Assembly: GCA_016875595.1 (NCBI GenBank)
Contig: VGPI01000118.1
Span: 1 to 6,545 of the forward strand
Length of the DNA: 6,545 nucleotides
Source: Candidatus Cloacimonadota bacterium
Lineage (GTDB): Bacteria; Cloacimonadota; Cloacimonadia; Cloacimonadales; Cloacimonadaceae
Direction of reading: 5' to 3'
Made by a program: the position numbers and the translations under genes. Below are positions 6,024 through 6,545 of this stretch, in pieces (positions within the stretch are counted from its first letter, which is position 1; each line of letters begins with the position of its first letter). The notes beneath the pieces are model-generated. The model was not told the origin of the DNA and did no database searches. It was given only the letters and a program-made list of their open reading frames with translations.

Positions 6024-6545
6024 ATGGATAATGTCCATTTCATCCTGGTGGAGCCGATCTATGCCGGCAACGTGGGTGCCGTGGCAAGGATCCTGAATAA
6101 CTTTGACTTCCATAATCTGAGGATTGTAGGCACAATCCCCGTTAAGAACGACTTTTACCTGGCGGTGCATTCTGAACATATCCTGGAACAGGTGCAGATC
6201 TTCCCTTCCCTGGCTGAAGCCATCGCTGATCTGGATCGGGTGATCGCCTTCTCAAGGCGGGTGGGGAAGACCAAACCGGTAGATATGCCCCCGCCCGGCA
6301 CCGCGGAGTATATCCACAAGCTCCCCGGTCTGCAGATAGGGCTGGTCTTTGGCAGAGAGACCTTTGGCTTGACCGATGAAGAAGCCGACCTGTGTCCCCT
6401 GCGTTGCCAGATCCCGACAGGCAGATCGATGCCCTCGATCAATCTGGCACAAGCCGTGGCGATCGCCGCTTGGGAGGTCTTTAGCTACAGCAGTAAAAAC
6501 ACCAGGAAGAACAAGGCGATGGGTGGTAAGCAACTTGCTGATATG
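6024..6545 (+). CDS. SpoU/TrmJ-family RNA 2'-O-methyltransferase, C-terminus beyond window
   Basis: The first 174 residues of a SPOUT-class enzyme are present; the frame is open at the right edge. It should transfer a methyl group from S-adenosylmethionine to a ribose 2'-hydroxyl in tRNA or rRNA. The three SpoU motifs are clear: EPIYAGNVGAVAR (10-22, with catalytic-type Arg22), IGLVFGRETFGLTDEE (105-120) and PSINLAQAVAIAAWE (137-151). The motif order and the start close to the N-terminus, with no preceding RNA-binding domain, point to the TrmJ/LasT group, whose members are usually about 240 residues and methylate position 32 of tRNA. The exact target is inferred. No good ribosome-binding site is seen before the ATG at 6024. 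Translation is probably coupled to the upstream HEAT-repeat gene, which stops at 6018. A TTG at 6015 overlapping that stop is an alternative start. Confidence 0.93.
   Translation, partial: MDNVHFILVEPIYAGNVGAVARILNNFDFHNLRIVGTIPVKNDFYLAVHSEHILEQVQIFPSLAEAIADLDRVIAFSRRVGKTKPVDMPPPGTAEYIHKLPGLQIGLVFGRETFGLTDEEADLCPLRCQIPTGRSMPSINLAQAVAIAAWEVFSYSSKNTRKNKAMGGKQLADM

Overview
The window looks like part of the chromosome of a strictly anaerobic, fermentative bacterium. The evidence is an [FeFe] hydrogenase with a full accessory Fe-S domain set, a butyrate kinase, and ribonuclease HIII rather than HII. The mix of a secreted clostripain (C11) protease, butyrate kinase, HydA-type hydrogenase and an AlkD-like HEAT protein would suit an amino-acid- or peptide-fermenting lineage such as Cloacimonadota or another FCB or Firmicutes-like anaerobe. 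That placement is a guess from gene content, not a phylogenetic result.

Layout. Positions 1-3792 carry three minus-strand genes, listed here in transcription order (right to left). First is a 582-residue HydA/HndD-type [FeFe] hydrogenase (2044-3792), which has its own promoter and a good intrinsic terminator (about 1964-2016). Next is a non-coding stretch (1704-2043) holding that terminator, a perfect loop-less 94-bp palindrome (1790-1883) and a promoter. Butyrate kinase (621-1703) follows, and 22 bases beyond it begins a secreted C11 peptidase that runs off the left edge (1-598). From 3970 rightward the genes are on the plus strand. These are ribonuclease HIII (3970-5043), a HEAT-repeat protein resembling the AlkD DNA-alkylation-repair fold (5194-6018) and, only 5 bases later, a SpoU/TrmJ-type RNA 2'-O-methyltransferase cut off by the right edge (6024-6545). 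The hydrogenase and RNase HIII genes diverge from a shared intergenic region of 177 bases.

How they fit together. The hydrogenase disposes of electrons as H2. Butyrate kinase makes ATP from butyryl-phosphate. The C11 protease would supply peptides outside the cytoplasmic membrane. The right half is nucleic-acid maintenance: RNA/DNA hybrid removal, a possible DNA-lesion-binding protein and RNA methylation. No gene cluster here is recognisably a new defence or mobile system. The most unexplained element is the 94-bp palindrome. It is built from an 11-bp unit present twice in each arm and sits just upstream of the likely butyrate kinase promoter. The second most interesting point is the AlkD-like protein, in which residues corresponding to the alkylbase-binding site seem to be replaced.
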